Shown here piece after piece: positions 1 through 7,616 of a DNA stretch of 12,712 bases (positions are counted from its first letter, which is position 1; each line of letters begins with the position of its first letter). Source of the stretch: Acidobacteriota bacterium (lineage in GTDB: Bacteria > Acidobacteriota > Terriglobia > Terriglobales > Acidobacteriaceae); assembly GCA_003223595.1 (NCBI GenBank), contig QHVR01000529.1, positions 1 through 12,712 of the forward strand, given 5' to 3'. The translations under genes were made by a program, and so were the position numbers. Below the pieces are notes generated by a model. That model did not search any database and had not been told where the DNA came from. It saw nothing but the letters and a program-made list of their open reading frames with translations.

Positions 1-1
1 G

Positions 2-1048
2 GGAGAGTCGATCGAGCCGGAATTTGTGCAGCATCTCGCGGCGGCGAAGAGCAATCTGGCGGAGCACGGAGATGGTGCGCGCATCTATGAAAAATGGGTC
101 AAGCCTGCGGTGGTCGATATTCCTCGCGTGGCTGGGCACTATGCCATCAGTTCGCTTTTTGAGAGCTATGGCGATAAGACCCGCATCTACTGCTACGGGG
201 CGGATCGCCTGCGGTATTCGGTCGATGCCGAAGGCAAGATGCGATTGGCGACGGGTGCTGCCAAATTCAAGTCGGCCATTACCGGCGAATCCGCGGAACT
301 CGCGTTCTCGGTACTGCACCTCGGCGATCACAATGTGAGCGCCGGGGTTCAACCGCTGGAGCAGTTCTCGGAAGATAATCAAACAAAGCTGGTCAACGCG
401 TTCAGCCAGGCCGAAACTGCGGAAGTCATTCGCCTGCTGGATCAAGTCTATGGCAAGCACATGTTTTCGCTGCGGCAGCTTTTTCGCGACGAGCAACGCA
501 AGATTGCAAATCTGATCCTTGCAGATTCCGTGAGCTCGGCTGCCGCGGTGTATCGCACGTTCTTCGAGAGCCAGGCACCGCTGATCCGCTTCCTGAATGG
601 GCTCGACATACCGGTGCCCAATGCCCTGAAATCGGCGGCAGAGATCGCCCTCAACAATCAATTGCAGCAGGCTCTCGACAAATCTGAACTCGATTTCGAC
701 CTCATCCGCGGATTATTGCGGGAGGCCGCCAGCGAGAAAATCACGTTGGATGCAACCACGCTGGAGTACAAAGTTCGCAAGCGCTTGGAGGCCGATGCGG
801 CTGCATTTGCCGCTGATCCATCGGACCTTGCCGCAGCAGAGCGCATGATGAAGCTGATGGAGCTGTTTCCGTCATTGCCGTTTCCGGTTACGCTGTGGGA
901 GGCCCAGAACCTCAGCTATCGCCCGCTAGTCACCGCTTACCAGCAGAACGGCTGGCACGCTCAGAATCCAGATCCCGCTGCGCTGCAGCGGCACGAAGAA
1001 CTGAAACGGCTGGCCTCTCAACTGCATATACTATTGCCGCAAGACTGA
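2..1048 (+). CDS. GH57-type glycoside hydrolase, C-terminal DUF3536 part (5' end outside window)
   Basis: The frame is already open at the first bases of the window, so the apparent GTG start at 26 is internal and the gene begins upstream. About 348 residues are visible. They match the region known as DUF3536, which follows a GH57 amylase/mannosidase-like catalytic domain. The clearest family signature is the segment IYEKWVKPAVVD followed by AGHYAISSLFESYG near visible residues 29-60, then a helical, Glu/Leu-rich stretch ending in HILLPQD. The GH57 catalytic residues lie outside the window, so activity cannot be judged here. The stop TGA (1046-1048) is three bases before the treY ATG, so the two are almost certainly one operon. 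With treY next door, a role in processing maltooligosaccharides or a glycogen-like glucan is likely, but that is inferred from context. The family assignment is good; the exact substrate is unknown. Confidence 0.82.
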   Translation, partial: GESIEPEFVQHLAAAKSNLAEHGDGARIYEKWVKPAVVDIPRVAGHYAISSLFESYGDKTRIYCYGADRLRYSVDAEGKMRLATGAAKFKSAITGESAELAFSVLHLGDHNVSAGVQPLEQFSEDNQTKLVNAFSQAETAEVIRLLDQVYGKHMFSLRQLFRDEQRKIANLILADSVSSAAAVYRTFFESQAPLIRFLNGLDIPVPNALKSAAEIALNNQLQQALDKSELDFDLIRGLLREAASEKITLDATTLEYKVRKRLEADAAAFAADPSDLAAAERMMKLMELFPSLPFPVTLWEAQNLSYRPLVTAYQQNGWHAQNPDPAALQRHEELKRLASQLHILLPQD

Positions 1049-1051
1049 GAA

Positions 1052-2428
1052 ATGCTCGCCTCGCACGTGCCATCGTCGACGTACCGGATACAACTGAACC
1101 AGGGCTTCCGCTTCAGCGATGCCCTGCGCATTCTCGATTACCTCCACGATCTCGGGATCACAGATCTGTATCTGTCGCCCGTTCTGGCAAGTCGCAAGGG
1201 CAGCAATCATGGCTACGACGTGATTGATCCGACCCGAGTCGATCCTGACTTGGGAAGCGAAGAGGAGTTCACGCTGCTGCAGACGGAGCTGCAGAATCGC
1301 GGCATGGGATTACTTCTCGATATCGTCCCCAACCACATGGCGGCCAGCGCGGAGAATCCGTGGTGGATGGATCTGCTGGAAAACGGCTCGCAATCGGCAT
1401 TCGCCGCTTACTTCGACGTGGATTGGAATTCGTACGCGCCCGGATTGCAGGGGAGAATCCTGCTGCCGACTCTCGGTCGCCCCTTTGGCGAGGCACTGGA
1501 ATCCGGGGAACTCAAGCTTGTCTATAACGACGGACGTTTCTTTATCCAGTATTTTGAATTGCTGTTTCCCGTGTCTCCTCGATCGTATTACTCCATCCTC
1601 AATCAAGGGGTGGAAAGTCTGAAGGAAGCACTGGGAGAAGAGAATGCCGCCTATCACGAGTTTTCTGGCATCCTGGCTTCAACACTGGAACTGGCGCGCG
1701 GAGATCGCCGCGTGGAGAATGCGGCAGAGCGGCGGATGCGATTTGAATCCGCACGCGATCGTCTGCGCTCGCTGGCCAACACGAGCCCAGAAGTCGCGCG
1801 GCTCCTGAAAGAAAACATCGCGGAGATCAATGGCAAGGAGGGGGATCCCGCATCCTTCGGCCGCCTGCAGCGCTTGCTGGCCGAACAGAATTACAAGCTG
1901 GCGTTCTGGCAAAACTTGAATGAAACCATCAATTACCGCCGCTTTTTCACCATCGCGGATCTGGTGGGCGTGCGCGTGGAAGATCCCATCGTGTTTGAGG
2001 CAACGCATGGGTACATGCTCAGGTTAGTCGCAAGAAATCCTACCGCGGGATTGCGAATCGATCACATCGACGGGCTGCGGGATCCGCTGGGATATCTCAA
2101 CCGTCTGCAAGAGCGGCTAGCGACGGATGAGACCAAGTCGGAATCGCCATCCTACGTCATCGTGGAAAAGATTCTCGCGCCGGGAGAGGACCTGCCGGAG
2201 GATTGGCCGGTAAGCGGGACCACGGGGTACGACTACACCAATCAGGCGAATGGAGTTTTTGTGCATCCCGACGGGGTGCGCCAGATCGAGGAGATCTACT
2301 CCCAGTTCATCGGGCGTCGGCAGGACTTTGCCGATGTTCTCTATCAGAAGAAGAAGCTGGTAATGGGCACGCTGTTGGGCGTCGAGATGCGAACGCTCGG
2401 CCGCTACTTGTCGATCGCGGACGCCTGA
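1052..2428 (+). CDS. treY: treY N-terminal part: maltooligosyl trehalose synthase, frameshifted gene
   Basis: Maltooligosyl trehalose synthase (GH13) turns the reducing-end alpha-1,4 bond of a maltooligosaccharide into an alpha-1,1 bond; TreZ then releases trehalose. This 458-residue part has the start STYRIQLNQGF and the GH13 regions I-III: DIVPNH (Asp90), LRIDHIDGL with nucleophile Asp337, and VIVEKIL with acid/base Glu372. After LGRYLSIADA it stops at TGA 2426-2428. The rest of TreY continues in the -1 frame, from about 2410 onward. The visible junction is also roughly ten residues shorter than the usual TreY linker between the LxxIAxxDR helix and the ALxEVxACxPVYRTY motif. This suggests loss of about 28-37 bases (3n+1), not one base. 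The start ATG follows the upstream gene by three bases and has only a weak ribosome binding site. Gene identity is near certain; whether the lesion is real or an assembly error is open. Confidence 0.9.
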   Translation: MLASHVPSSTYRIQLNQGFRFSDALRILDYLHDLGITDLYLSPVLASRKGSNHGYDVIDPTRVDPDLGSEEEFTLLQTELQNRGMGLLLDIVPNHMAASAENPWWMDLLENGSQSAFAAYFDVDWNSYAPGLQGRILLPTLGRPFGEALESGELKLVYNDGRFFIQYFELLFPVSPRSYYSILNQGVESLKEALGEENAAYHEFSGILASTLELARGDRRVENAAERRMRFESARDRLRSLANTSPEVARLLKENIAEINGKEGDPASFGRLQRLLAEQNYKLAFWQNLNETINYRRFFTIADLVGVRVEDPIVFEATHGYMLRLVARNPTAGLRIDHIDGLRDPLGYLNRLQERLATDETKSESPSYVIVEKILAPGEDLPEDWPVSGTTGYDYTNQANGVFVHPDGVRQIEEIYSQFIGRRQDFADVLYQKKKLVMGTLLGVEMRTLGRYLSIADA

Positions 2429-3855
2429 TGGAGGCCTTGGTTGAGGTCACAGCGTGCATGAGCGTGTACCGCACCTACACGCGGAACATGGATCTCCGTC
2501 CGCAAGAAACGCAATACGTTGAAGAAGCGGTAACGCAGGCACGGAATCGGGCGCCACATCTAAGCCCTGGATACTTCAATTTCGTTCGCGAGGTCCTGTT
2601 GCTTTTGAACCCTCCGCATGTGCTGCCGGACCAGCGGGAAATGCGCCTCGCCTTTGTGACCCGCTGGCAGCAGTTGACCGGTCCCATCGTTGCCAAGGGG
2701 TTCGAAGACACGGCTCTCTATGTGTACCACCCATTGCTCTCTCTGAATGAAGTGGGCGGAAATCCGCAGGCAGACGCAGTAGCAAACCGCGAGAACTTCT
2801 ACACCTTCCTTCAGGCCCGGCAGCAGAAGTGGCCCGGCACGCTGGACGCCACTTCTACGCATGACACCAAGCGCAGCGAAGATGTTCGCGCCCGGCTGAA
2901 TGTGCTCTCCGAAATGCCCGACGAGTGGGAGCAGCACCTGAAGCGCTGGTCGGCGCTAAATTCGAAGCACAAGGTCAACATCGCGGGTCAGGTCACGCCG
3001 GACAACAACGAAGAATATTTCTTTTACCAGACGCTTCTCGGGGTGTGGCCGCTGGACCAGGATGCGTTTCCAAATCTGCTGCAGCGCGTGCAAGAGCATT
3101 TAGTGAAAGCCACTCGCGAAGCCATGGTTCACACCCGTTGGACGCGGCCCAATCAGCAGCATGAGGACGCACTTCAGAGCTTTGCGGGCAGAGTGCTGTC
3201 CGCAGAAAATCGCGAGTTCCTTGAAGAGTTCCGGCAGTTGCAGGAGAAAGTTGCGTACTACGGAATGATCAATGGCCTTTCGCAGACTCTGCTGAAGATC
3301 GCTTCACCGGGAGTGGCGGATTTCTACCAGGGCTCGGAATTCTGGGACCTGCGGCTAGTGGACCCTGACAATCGCGGACAGATCGATTTCGACAGACGTG
3401 CCGCTGCGCTGAAAGGGATTATGAGCGCGGAATCTGAGTCTGGGCAGCGAGCTTTGCGGGACATGGTCGCGCATTGGCAAGATGGACGCATCAAGATGCA
3501 TGTGATCTGGAAGGCTCTTGGGTTTCGGCGCGCCCATCCAGAATTGTTTCATGAGGCTGAGTTTGTGCCGCTGCAGAGCGCGGGATGCCATGCCGCAAAC
3601 GTGATTGCGTTTCTGCGCCGGGGTGCGCGAGGTTCTGTTCTTGTGGCCATTCCTCGATGGCTTTCCCAAATTCGCCAGAATAACCAGCAATTCGACTGGT
3701 GCGACACGCGGCTGATTCTGGAGACCGGTTCAGCGATGGAGTGGACCAATATTCTTGCCGATCATCCGGTTGCGGCCCACGATCGAAATGGGCAAGCGTG
3801 TCTTTCGATGAATGATCTATTCGGCGATTTTCCCGTGGCTCTTCTCCATTCATAG
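2428..3855 (+). CDS. treY: treY C-terminal part: maltooligosyl trehalose synthase, frameshifted gene
   Basis: This frame holds the remaining half of TreY. The homologous sequence is already visible from about 2410 (VDRGRLMEALVEV). The first usable start is ATG 2428, which overlaps the stop of the N-terminal part as TGATG and has a weak GGA six bases upstream; from there it is 475 residues. It contains TACMSVYRTY, then GH13 region IV as STHDTKRSEDVRAR with His145 and Asp146 (transition-state stabilising Asp), and the TreY-typical SPGVADFYQG with WDLRLVDPDNRG near residues 293-317. The two halves joined give about 935 residues, which fits the family. The catalytic triad is split between the two frames. 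If the frame change is real, activity needs either translational coupling with reassociation of two chains or ribosomal frameshifting; otherwise the gene is a recent pseudogene. Sequence conservation in this half shows no sign of old decay. Confidence 0.88.
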   Translation: MEALVEVTACMSVYRTYTRNMDLRPQETQYVEEAVTQARNRAPHLSPGYFNFVREVLLLLNPPHVLPDQREMRLAFVTRWQQLTGPIVAKGFEDTALYVYHPLLSLNEVGGNPQADAVANRENFYTFLQARQQKWPGTLDATSTHDTKRSEDVRARLNVLSEMPDEWEQHLKRWSALNSKHKVNIAGQVTPDNNEEYFFYQTLLGVWPLDQDAFPNLLQRVQEHLVKATREAMVHTRWTRPNQQHEDALQSFAGRVLSAENREFLEEFRQLQEKVAYYGMINGLSQTLLKIASPGVADFYQGSEFWDLRLVDPDNRGQIDFDRRAAALKGIMSAESESGQRALRDMVAHWQDGRIKMHVIWKALGFRRAHPELFHEAEFVPLQSAGCHAANVIAFLRRGARGSVLVAIPRWLSQIRQNNQQFDWCDTRLILETGSAMEWTNILADHPVAAHDRNGQACLSMNDLFGDFPVALLHS

Positions 3856-3886
3856 TCCTTACAACTCCGTCCAGTTGCGAGCCCAA

Positions 3887-3899
3887 CGCACTTTGTGCG
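3887..3899. promoter_or_regulatory. 13-bp inverted repeat upstream of lacI-family gene (possible operator)
   Basis: CGCAC-TTT-GTGCG is a perfect 5-bp inverted repeat around a 3-base centre. It lies in the roughly 100-base gap between treY and the LacI-family regulator, where an autoregulatory site would be expected. LacI-family operators more often have an even centre with CpG, and the repeat is short, so this is only a candidate. Confidence 0.2.
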
Positions 3900-3956
3900 A
3901 GACTTCGCAGCGTGATCGGGCCAAATGCGGGAAAGGGCGCGGGACGCACTGTGCCG

Positions 3957-5000
3957 ATGAGTCCCAAGCCAGTCAGCTTGAAAGAGCTGGCGGAACACCT
4001 GGACCTGTCTCCGGCTACAGTGTCGCTGGTCATTAACCGTTCTCCGGTCGCCGACTCCATCCCGCAAGAGACCAAAGACAGAATTCTTGCCGCGGTCAAG
4101 AAATACAAATACCGCCCCAACTTCTTTGCGCGTTCCTTGCGTGCCCGGCGCAGCTTCACCGTCGGCGTGATCGTACCCGAGGTCAGTGACGGGTACTCCG
4201 CTTCGGTGATGAGCGGGGTTGAAGACTACCTGCTGCAGGAGGGATATTTCTATTTCGTAGTGAGCCACCGCCACCGCGCCGATCTAATCGACGAGTATCC
4301 CCGGCTCTTCCTGCAGCGTTCGGTGGACGGCTTGATCGCGGTTGATACTCCCTGGTCGATTTCGCTGAAGGTTCCGGTGGTCACGGTGTCGGGCCACAAC
4401 CAGGTAAAGGGCGTCACGAATGTCGTACTGGACCATGTGCGGGCAGCCGAGTTGGCTATCAAGCATCTGGCCGAGTTGGGACATCGCCAGATCGCGTTCA
4501 TCAAAGGCCAGGAGTTCAGTTCCGACACGGATATTCGTTGGGCCAACATCGAGAAGGCGGCGCGGCAGTTTCAGATTCCGATCCATCCAGCCTTGGTGGG
4601 GCAACTTGAGGGGGACTCGCCGTCCCCAGAACTGGGATATGAGGCTACGCGGAAACTGATCGCCACCCGGCAGCCATTCACTGCAGTTTTTGCGTTCAAT
4701 GACATTTCGGCAATGGGCGCGATTCGCGCCTTGCGAGAATCTAAGCTGCGAGTGCCGGATGACGTGTCGGTGGTTGGATTTGACGATATTCAGAGTGCGG
4801 CGTATCAGAATCCTGCGTTGACGACGGTGCGGCAGCCCTTGCGCGAGATGGGACGCATTGCAGCCGAGACCTTGCTGGGGCGCATCCGCAGTTCCGAAGC
4901 GCATCGCGGCGGCGAAATCATGGTGAAGCCGGAACTCATGGTGCGCGAGACTACGTGCAAGGTGGAGCAGAGTGGGTCTAAGGGCTCAAAGAAACACTAG
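3957..5000 (+). CDS. LacI-family transcriptional regulator
   Basis: A 347-residue DNA-binding repressor of standard LacI-family length. The N-terminal helix-turn-helix is clear: VSLKELAEHLDLSPATVS at residues 6-23, then VINRSP and the hinge region ending KYRPNFFARSLRARRS. From about residue 60 (TVGVIVPEVSDGY) to the end it is a periplasmic-binding-protein-like sugar sensor domain, with FAFNDISAMGAIRAL, VPDDVSVVGFDDI and LTTVRQPLREMGR as typical landmarks. The start is uncertain: GTG 3912, GTG 3951 (GGA six bases upstream) and ATG 3957 are all in frame. I chose 3957 because the conserved HTH starts immediately after it. It sits between the glucan/trehalose operon and a glucoamylase-family gene, so an oligosaccharide or glucan breakdown product is the likely effector (inference). 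It converges with the next gene, with only 18 bases between the two stops and no clear terminator. Confidence 0.93.
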   Translation: MSPKPVSLKELAEHLDLSPATVSLVINRSPVADSIPQETKDRILAAVKKYKYRPNFFARSLRARRSFTVGVIVPEVSDGYSASVMSGVEDYLLQEGYFYFVVSHRHRADLIDEYPRLFLQRSVDGLIAVDTPWSISLKVPVVTVSGHNQVKGVTNVVLDHVRAAELAIKHLAELGHRQIAFIKGQEFSSDTDIRWANIEKAARQFQIPIHPALVGQLEGDSPSPELGYEATRKLIATRQPFTAVFAFNDISAMGAIRALRESKLRVPDDVSVVGFDDIQSAAYQNPALTTVRQPLREMGRIAAETLLGRIRSSEAHRGGEIMVKPELMVRETTCKVEQSGSKGSKKH

Positions 5001-5018
5001 GGCGATCCAGCCGGACGA

Positions 5019-6395
5019 TCAGGGCTCCACATGCGCTACCGCATTTCGGGGCTGCGGATGCTCTTCCCACCATTCCTCAGTGTGAAAGCCGGCGCGAGCC
5101 ATACCTCGGCGCGCTTCCTTGTTCTTCATGAATGTCCTCCAGACGAACCGCGTGCGGTGATTTTCCGCCATTAACATCGTGATCCCCAGATCAATCCCGA
5201 GGACGGCATTGTCGTACCAACCGGTCAGCGGATTAAAGGCGTCCACGTAGCCGTAGTTTCCCCATGCCCTGCCGTACCGCTCACGGATGTTACGCAGAAC
5301 TTCGATGCACTCGGGATAGAGAAAGACCAGTGATCCTGCGGGTGCACAAGGAACGATGGTTCCATCCGGCTCTCCAAAACTGGGCGGACCTCCCCAGATG
5401 CGATATCCCCGGAAAGAGTCGGAGGCTGTGATTCCCCAAAGGCGTGAGCTGTAATCGGGAAACTTGGGATGCAACGAGAGGCAAAATTCGCGGTGCGCCA
5501 TGGTAGCGGTGATCGAATTCTGAAAATAGTTCAGGTGCGCGTCGCGCTGGTTGCGAAAGTCGAACCACGCATGGGAATACTGGTGCGTGAAGATTGGGTC
5601 GTTCCCCGATATGTACTCGTAGCCTTGGTAGTTGATCGTGGGCCGCTTCCACGCCGCCCAGGATCGCGAACTGATGGGATGGGTCGGCGATCCCAGGGCC
5701 AGCAGGTAGATCATCATCAGCTCGCAGTAATGCGCCCAGCGCATGCCGATGAAACCAGACTCCGGGTACCAGCCCATGCTCAGAGTGTGGCCGTCATTCA
5801 GCATCCAGTCCCAATCGACACGCTCGTAGATCTTGGTGGCCAGCTCCTGGATCTCGGCGTCCAGGAAGTGCTGGCGCGCAGTCAGGACACCACACATGAG
5901 GATGGACGTGTCAATTGAGGATACTTCGCTCATCCATTGACGCTGCCCCGTGGTGATATCGATGAAGTGATAAAAGAAGCCGTGCTCGTGAGGAAGTTTC
6001 TCCCAGATAAAGCGAAGGGACTGACGCACGCGCTCCTGGATTTCATCCGGATTGCGGTACCTGCGAGCGTGCCCGATGCATAGGCCAGTGAGCCCAAAGC
6101 CGGTCGCGGCAATGCTGGCCAATGTGTGGGTGTCGCGCCCATTCACGAAGGCACGGTCCTTCACCTGGCCGCTGCTGCCGGCCTCGGTCCAGAAAAAATC
6201 GAACGCGCCCCGTTCAATCTCGTCCAGGAGATTGTCATCTGTTCCGCGATAACGAACGCGCTTGGGCTCAACGAACCGCGGATGGCCGGGGAGCACCTTA
6301 TCGAGAGCAAACAGGCGCGAGAAAGGCATCGCAGCCATACCCGCCGCCAGTCCGCGCAACAATTCCCGTCTGGTGCCCCCCACGTCTCGGCGCAT
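5019..6395 (-). CDS. Tat-exported glucoamylase-family protein (PF10091/COG5368 type)
   Basis: A 458-residue protein of the putative glucoamylase family (PF10091), a group related to the GH144 beta-1,2-glucanases, so the name should not be read as a proven alpha-glucosidase activity. From ATG 6395 the N-terminus is a twin-arginine signal: TRRELLRGLAAGMAAM at residues 8-23 with cleavage likely near residue 30. Then come TLASIAATGFGL (91-102), SEVSSIDTSILMCGVL (156-171), MGWYPESGFIGMRWAHYCE (207-225), the W-rich YSHAWFDFRNQRD (273-285), LWGITASDS (319-327) and TGWYDNAVLGIDLG (391-404), which are the conserved blocks of the family's alpha/alpha-barrel domain. The reading frame extends upstream to 6728, overlapping tetR. 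An alternative ATG at 6488 would add 31 residues before the Tat motif. None of the starts has a convincing ribosome binding site. It lies just downstream of tetR on the same strand and probably acts in the periplasm or outside the cell. Confidence 0.85.
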   Translation of the reverse strand: MRRDVGGTRRELLRGLAAGMAAMPFSRLFALDKVLPGHPRFVEPKRVRYRGTDDNLLDEIERGAFDFFWTEAGSSGQVKDRAFVNGRDTHTLASIAATGFGLTGLCIGHARRYRNPDEIQERVRQSLRFIWEKLPHEHGFFYHFIDITTGQRQWMSEVSSIDTSILMCGVLTARQHFLDAEIQELATKIYERVDWDWMLNDGHTLSMGWYPESGFIGMRWAHYCELMMIYLLALGSPTHPISSRSWAAWKRPTINYQGYEYISGNDPIFTHQYSHAWFDFRNQRDAHLNYFQNSITATMAHREFCLSLHPKFPDYSSRLWGITASDSFRGYRIWGGPPSFGEPDGTIVPCAPAGSLVFLYPECIEVLRNIRERYGRAWGNYGYVDAFNPLTGWYDNAVLGIDLGITMLMAENHRTRFVWRTFMKNKEARRGMARAGFHTEEWWEEHPQPRNAVAHVEP

Positions 6396-6465
6396 TAGAA
6401 GAGAAAGGCCAACCAGAAAGGATAACCGCTGTACGCGAGGTTGCCGAGGGTCGGAAGACGAAGAG

Positions 6466-7083
6466 TTAACGGTAGGGAGATGTGTCATGGCCGGCAGGGC
6501 GCTGCAGTCCGTCCCACGCCATGCGATGAAACAGTTCGTCCATTTCCCGCGGTGATTCTTTTGCGCCGCGATCCAGCCACCATCGCAGTAGCGCCAGCAA
6601 GCTACCGGCCAAAGCAAAGGCGCGAACCGCCAATTCCCCTTCCAGTGGCTTCGAGGGACGGCTGGATTCTCTGAGCCGTTGCTCAATGCCGCGCGCGAAG
6701 TAGCCTTGCGCGAGATCGAAGAAATCATGGAGACGGCCGGAGTCGGCCAGGGCGCGATACATCTTGTTCTTCGGTCCGCCGATGTGCTCGAGCATCTCCC
6801 TCACGGGCACAACTCGATGTGAGTTTTCTTTTCGCTTCGTAAGTAACGTGCTCATTGTTTCCAAAAACATTTCCAACTGACTGAGAAGCAGGTCGTCCTT
6901 GTCGCGGAAGTGAAGGTAGAAAGTAGAACGACCGACCGATGCCCGGTCCAGCACATCCTGCACGGTGATGTCGTCGATCGGCTTCTCCGCCATTAACTGG
7001 ACCAGCGCACTGCCGAGCCGCTGGTGCGTACGCCGGATGCGCTCATCGGGCTTTCGACCCTGCTTCTTCTGCTTGCTCACCAT
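6466..7083 (-). CDS. TetR/AcrR-family transcriptional regulator
   Basis: A 205-residue TetR-family regulator of normal length. The N-terminal helix-turn-helix is clear: TVQDVLDRASVGRSTFYLHF at residues 40-59, followed by RDKDDLL. The C-terminal ligand-binding half is helical and ends with AGSLLALLRWWLDRG and EMDELFHRMAWDGL, as in the TetR_C type often found in Gram-positive and acidobacterial members. The start ATG 7083 is followed immediately by a basic stretch (KQKKQGRK); the ribosome binding site is weak. The gene is divergent from the small exported protein at 7220, and it is 70 bases upstream of the glucoamylase-family start (or overlaps its longer form). It could therefore control either side; repeats in the shared intergenic region are candidate binding sites. 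The ligand cannot be predicted from sequence. Confidence 0.92.
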   Translation of the reverse strand: MVSKQKKQGRKPDERIRRTHQRLGSALVQLMAEKPIDDITVQDVLDRASVGRSTFYLHFRDKDDLLLSQLEMFLETMSTLLTKRKENSHRVVPVREMLEHIGGPKNKMYRALADSGRLHDFFDLAQGYFARGIEQRLRESSRPSKPLEGELAVRAFALAGSLLALLRWWLDRGAKESPREMDELFHRMAWDGLQRPAGHDTSPYR

Positions 7084-7096
7084 AGGCTGCAGTGGC

Positions 7097-7180
7097 AGCG
7101 CTCATTGTTGGACATTGACCGCGTCTTTGTTCAACAACTCGGAATCACTCTCGACGGGAGAACACGTGAGCGCTACATTG
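7097..7180. repeat. Repeated and inverted motifs in the tetR / small-gene divergent promoter region
   Basis: The 136-base gap between tetR and the divergent small gene holds two near-copies of one motif: AGCGCTCATTG at 7097-7107 and AGCGCTACATTG at 7169-7180 (one extra base). The same copies also read as an inverted pair, AGCGCTCA / TGAGCGCT (7097-7104 and 7167-7174). Between them is an imperfect inverted repeat, TTGTTGGAC at 7105-7113 and GTTCAACAA at 7129-7137 (8 of 9 pairs, 15-base spacer). The location fits operators for the adjacent TetR protein, but the spacing is longer than usual for one TetR dimer, so this is a suggestion only. Confidence 0.35.
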
Positions 7181-7206
7181 CGAATCATAAGACAAACGCC
7201 GCTGCA

Positions 7207-7212
7207 AAGGAG
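7207..7212 (+). promoter_or_regulatory. Strong ribosome binding site fixing the small-gene start
   Basis: AAGGAG lies seven bases before ATG 7220. It decides the start of the small exported protein, because the open frame itself extends back to 6965 without other support. Confidence 0.75.
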
Positions 7213-7219
7213 AATATCG

Positions 7220-7603
7220 ATGAACCATTTCCGTTTACTTGCAACCGGGGCGATGCTGATCTTCGCGCTGATTTGCCCTGCTCAACAGACCGCTGGCGGT
7301 CCCGCCGATCCCGGCAAGCAACACGAGCAGAGCGCTGCTGACGCACACTTGAGAGCCTTATCCGAGAGGCTCGAACTGAGCGCCGATCAGCAGGTCAAAA
7401 TCAAACCCTTGCTCGAACAAATGCTTGCTGCGAGTGAAAAGATAAGACAGGACGACAGCCTTTCCAGCGAAGCGCGACAGGAAAAGCAAAAAACCCTGCA
7501 CGAAAAGGCCGACAAGCAGGTTCGCAAGTTCCTGAACGAGGAGCAGAAGAGAAAGCTAGATCAACTTGAGCAGGAACCACACCCTGGGATGCATGGCAAC
7601 TAG
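7220..7603 (+). CDS. Small exported helical protein, Spy/LTXXQ-like
   Basis: A 127-residue protein whose start is fixed by an AAGGAG seven bases upstream. Residues 1-21 form a signal peptide (MNHFRLLATGAMLIFALICP), with cleavage likely around PAQQ. The Cys at 19 is not in a canonical lipobox because Ile precedes it. The mature part is charged and helical: LRALSERLELSADQQVKIKP at about residues 48-67, with the ELSADQQ pattern seen in LTXXQ/Spy/CpxP-type periplasmic proteins. A second helix follows, running through FLNEEQKRKLDQLEQE, and the protein ends in His/Gly. Spy-like proteins act as periplasmic chaperones or stress proteins, but many acidobacterial relatives have no known role. The resemblance is in architecture, so the function is inferred only weakly. 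It is transcribed divergently from tetR, which may regulate it, and it converges with the following minus-strand gene with 13 bases between the stops. Confidence 0.8.
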   Translation: MNHFRLLATGAMLIFALICPAQQTAGGPADPGKQHEQSAADAHLRALSERLELSADQQVKIKPLLEQMLAASEKIRQDDSLSSEARQEKQKTLHEKADKQVRKFLNEEQKRKLDQLEQEPHPGMHGN

Positions 7604-7616
7604 GGCGCCTGGTCAG

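Noticed and set aside
26..1048. GTG at 26 as the true start of the first gene
   Set aside because: The frame continues open to the window edge with sequence that fits the family, so the gene is simply cut by the window.
3491..4159. A 222-codon minus-strand frame across the end of treY and the start of the lacI-family gene
   Set aside because: Its translation is low in complexity with no domain, and it overlaps two well-supported genes on the other strand.
4999..5022. GATC-flanked sequence between the convergent lacI-family and glucoamylase-family stops, considered as a shared terminator
   Set aside because: Only four bases pair reliably and there is no T-tract on either strand.
5469..5918. 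A 149-codon plus-strand frame inside the glucoamylase-family gene
   Set aside because: It is a shadow of the conserved minus-strand gene; no motif and no ribosome binding site.
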